From: an uncultured Clostridia bacterium
Lineage (GTDB): Bacteria > Bacillota > Clostridia > UBA1212 > UBA1255
Length of the DNA stretch: 32,489 bases
Assembly (NCBI GenBank): GCA_947625435.1
Contig: CANQOI010000027.1
Coordinates: 1 to 32,489, forward strand
Direction of reading: 5' to 3'
Position numbers and translations under genes: made by a program. The first letter of the stretch is position 1, and every line of letters starts with the position of its first letter. Shown piece after piece: positions 31,177 to 32,489 of this stretch. The notes under the pieces are model-generated. The model saw only the letters and a list, made by a program, of their open reading frames with translations. It was not told the origin of the DNA and did not search any database.

Positions 31177-31827
31177 TCACGATTTCAACGTCTGTATCAC
31201 CTTTTTGGGGTCGGCCGCTCCGAACACGGCGCTTCCCGCCACGAGCACATTGGCGCCCGCATTTACGACGTCCTTGTATGTCACGGTGTCAACGCCGCCG
31301 TCCACTTCTATGTCGAGGCCTTCAAGTCCCATTCCGTCCGCCATTTTACGAAGGTCGGCTATCTTGCGCGTCGTAGTCTTTATGTACGACTGCCCGCCGA
31401 AGCCGGGGTTTACCGACATGAGGAGCACCATGTCCGCATCCGGTAAAATGTATTCCAGCGTGTTTACGGGCGTCGCCGGGTTCAATGCGACGGCCGCCTT
31501 TATACCTCGTTTTTTTATCATCTGGAGTGTCCTGTGGAGATGAACGCACGCTTCCTGATGCACGGTTATTATGTCCGCTCCCGCGTCCGCGAACGCGTCT
31601 ATGTACTTGTCCGGATTTTCTATCATGAGATGCACGTCGAACGGCAGCTTTGTGACCTTGCGTATGCATTTCACTACCGGTATGCCGAATGATATGTTGG
31701 GCACGAAGTGTCCGTCCATCACATCTATATGCACAAGATCCGCTCCCGCTTCCTCTATCATATGTACGCCCTTGCCGAGCTCCGCAAAATCCGCCGAGAG
31801 TATCGACGGCGCTACCTGTATCTTCAT
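31177..31827 (-). CDS. rpe: Ribulose-phosphate 3-epimerase
   Basis: A 216-residue TIM-barrel enzyme interconverting D-ribulose 5-phosphate and D-xylulose 5-phosphate in the pentose phosphate pathway. It has the family markers [25 protein letters not shown] (metal-binding His and catalytic Asp), [26 protein letters not shown] and EVDGGV (second catalytic Asp), at normal positions and length. GGGAGG lies 10 bases before the ATG. It sits between rsgA and the aminotransferase in one direction; the rsgA-rpe pair is a familiar arrangement in Bacillota. Confidence 0.96.
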   Translation of the reverse strand: MKIQVAPSILSADFAELGKGVHMIEEAGADLVHIDVMDGHFVPNISFGIPVVKCIRKVTKLPFDVHLMIENPDKYIDAFADAGADIITVHQEACVHLHRTLQMIKKRGIKAAVALNPATPVNTLEYILPDADMVLLMSVNPGFGGQSYIKTTTRKIADLRKMADGMGLEGLDIEVDGGVDTVTYKDVVNAGANVLVAGSAVFGAADPKKVIQTLKS

Positions 31828-31845
31828 AATGTCATTTCCTCCCGT

Positions 31846-31869
31846 TATCTTATTATCTTATTATCTTAT
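31846..31869. repeat. Three perfect TATCTTAT octamers between rsgA and rpe
   Basis: TATCTTAT occurs three times head to tail (31846-31853, 31854-31861, 31862-31869) in the 70-bp AT-rich gap. The surrounding sequence continues in a similar degenerate pattern. Slippage here would change the distance between rsgA and the rpe ribosome binding site. Confidence 0.85.
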
Positions 31870-31897
31870 TGTTTCATTATCCTATTATTTTATCGTA

Positions 31898-32489
31898 TCA
31901 TTTATTCTGTCTGTACCTGTTTTTGTATTCTTCTTCCAGCTCTCTGTATATTTTTATATATCTCTCAAGACGGTCCGGATGCATTTTACCGGAACGGACC
32001 AGCTCCTGCGCAAAGCAGCCCGGCTCGCCCGTGTGGCTGCAATCCATGAACCGGCAGGCTTTTTTGTTATTATACATCTCCGGGTAGTAATCCTGCAAGC
32101 GTATCGGCTCTATCTCATCGGCGTCCAGCACGCTGAAGCCGGGTGAATCTATTATATATGCGGGGCTTTCGTCGCCGTCGCCGTCTGCGATCGTGAAAAG
32201 CTCCGAGTGCCTCGTCGTATGTTTTCCGCGCTTTGTCCTGTCGCTGAGCTCTCCCGTATCCATGAGCGCGCTCCCCGCCACGCTGTTTACGAATGTGGAT
32301 TTGCCCGCGCCCGACTGTCCGGCCACCACCGTTATGCAGCCGCGTATGCAGTCTGTCACCGGCTTAAAGCTCTCTCTGTCCGCCGCAGACGTCACAAAGC
32401 ATTTTACGGCGGGCGAATATTCGCTGTAAAGCCGGCGGGCGTTTTCCGGATCCTGATCCGATTTGCTTATCATGAGTATAAATTCAATA
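31898..32489 (-). CDS. rsgA: Ribosome small subunit-dependent GTPase A, C-terminal part (cut by window end)
   Basis: A circularly permuted GTPase that helps the last steps of 30S subunit maturation. The visible part starts in the G4 motif (ISKSD), continues with G1 GQSGAGKST, G2 GKHTTRHSELF and G3 DSPGF, the permuted G4-G1-G2-G3 order of this family. The C-terminal zinc knuckle CRFMDCSHTGEPGC is complete. The frame is open to the last base of the window, with residues IEFIL before the internal ATG at 32473; the N-terminal OB-fold domain lies outside. The gene leads the rsgA-rpe-aminotransferase run. Confidence 0.93.
   Translation of the reverse strand, partial: IEFILMISKSDQDPENARRLYSEYSPAVKCFVTSAADRESFKPVTDCIRGCITVVAGQSGAGKSTFVNSVAGSALMDTGELSDRTKRGKHTTRHSELFTIADGDGDESPAYIIDSPGFSVLDADEIEPIRLQDYYPEMYNNKKACRFMDCSHTGEPGCFAQELVRSGKMHPDRLERYIKIYRELEEEYKNRYRQNK

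Overview
The window looks like a chromosomal segment of a Clostridia-type member of Bacillota, probably host- or gut-associated. This is inferred from GGAGG-type ribosome binding sites, sigma-A-like promoters, two surface proteins ending in an NPxTG sortase-type anchor (one with a cohesin-like domain), lipobox-bearing lipoproteins, an rsgA-rpe gene pair and AlbA/Schlafen-type ATP-binding proteins. No rRNA, tRNA, CRISPR array or complete insertion sequence was seen.

Left part (1-12.2 kb): a pyridoxal/pyridoxamine kinase; a two-gene toxin-antitoxin module (Panacea-domain antitoxin plus PemK/MazF-like toxin) bracketed by a 24-bp direct repeat; a four-gene CUT2-type sugar importer of the rhamnose/AI-2 kind on the minus strand, divergent from its likely AraC regulator, with two phased AraC-type half-sites between them; an alanyl-tRNA editing protein; a sialate O-acetylesterase-like lipoprotein; and a probably broken Rpn/PD-(D/E)XK nuclease gene.

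Centre (12.2-22.0 kb, all minus strand): the most interesting region, a candidate RiPP (ribosomally made, modified peptide) island. The upstream block encodes a PqqD-like recognition protein, an HPr-kinase-like ATPase, an S26-type peptidase/nucleotidyltransferase fusion, an ArsR-type protein and a radical SAM/SPASM enzyme, with overlaps at three of its four gene junctions. The downstream block has its own promoter and alternates two further ArsR-protein paralogues with two tiny genes for 37- and 48-residue peptides. Both peptides carry M-K-x-W-x-K-P followed by a C-terminal pair of cysteines, so the WxxPx(I/M) motif matches the YxxPxL leader motif bound by PqqD-like domains. An AlbA-type protein closes the block. 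Lasso cyclase, lasso B2 protease and peptide exporter are absent from the window.

Right part (22.1-32.5 kb): two mosaic surface-protein paralogues with near-identical ends flank an AlbA-type ATP-binding protein whose promoter overlaps three 21-bp-spaced iterons. An rsgA (cut by the window end) - rpe - aminotransferase run follows. How the parts work together beyond these local units is not visible from sequence.
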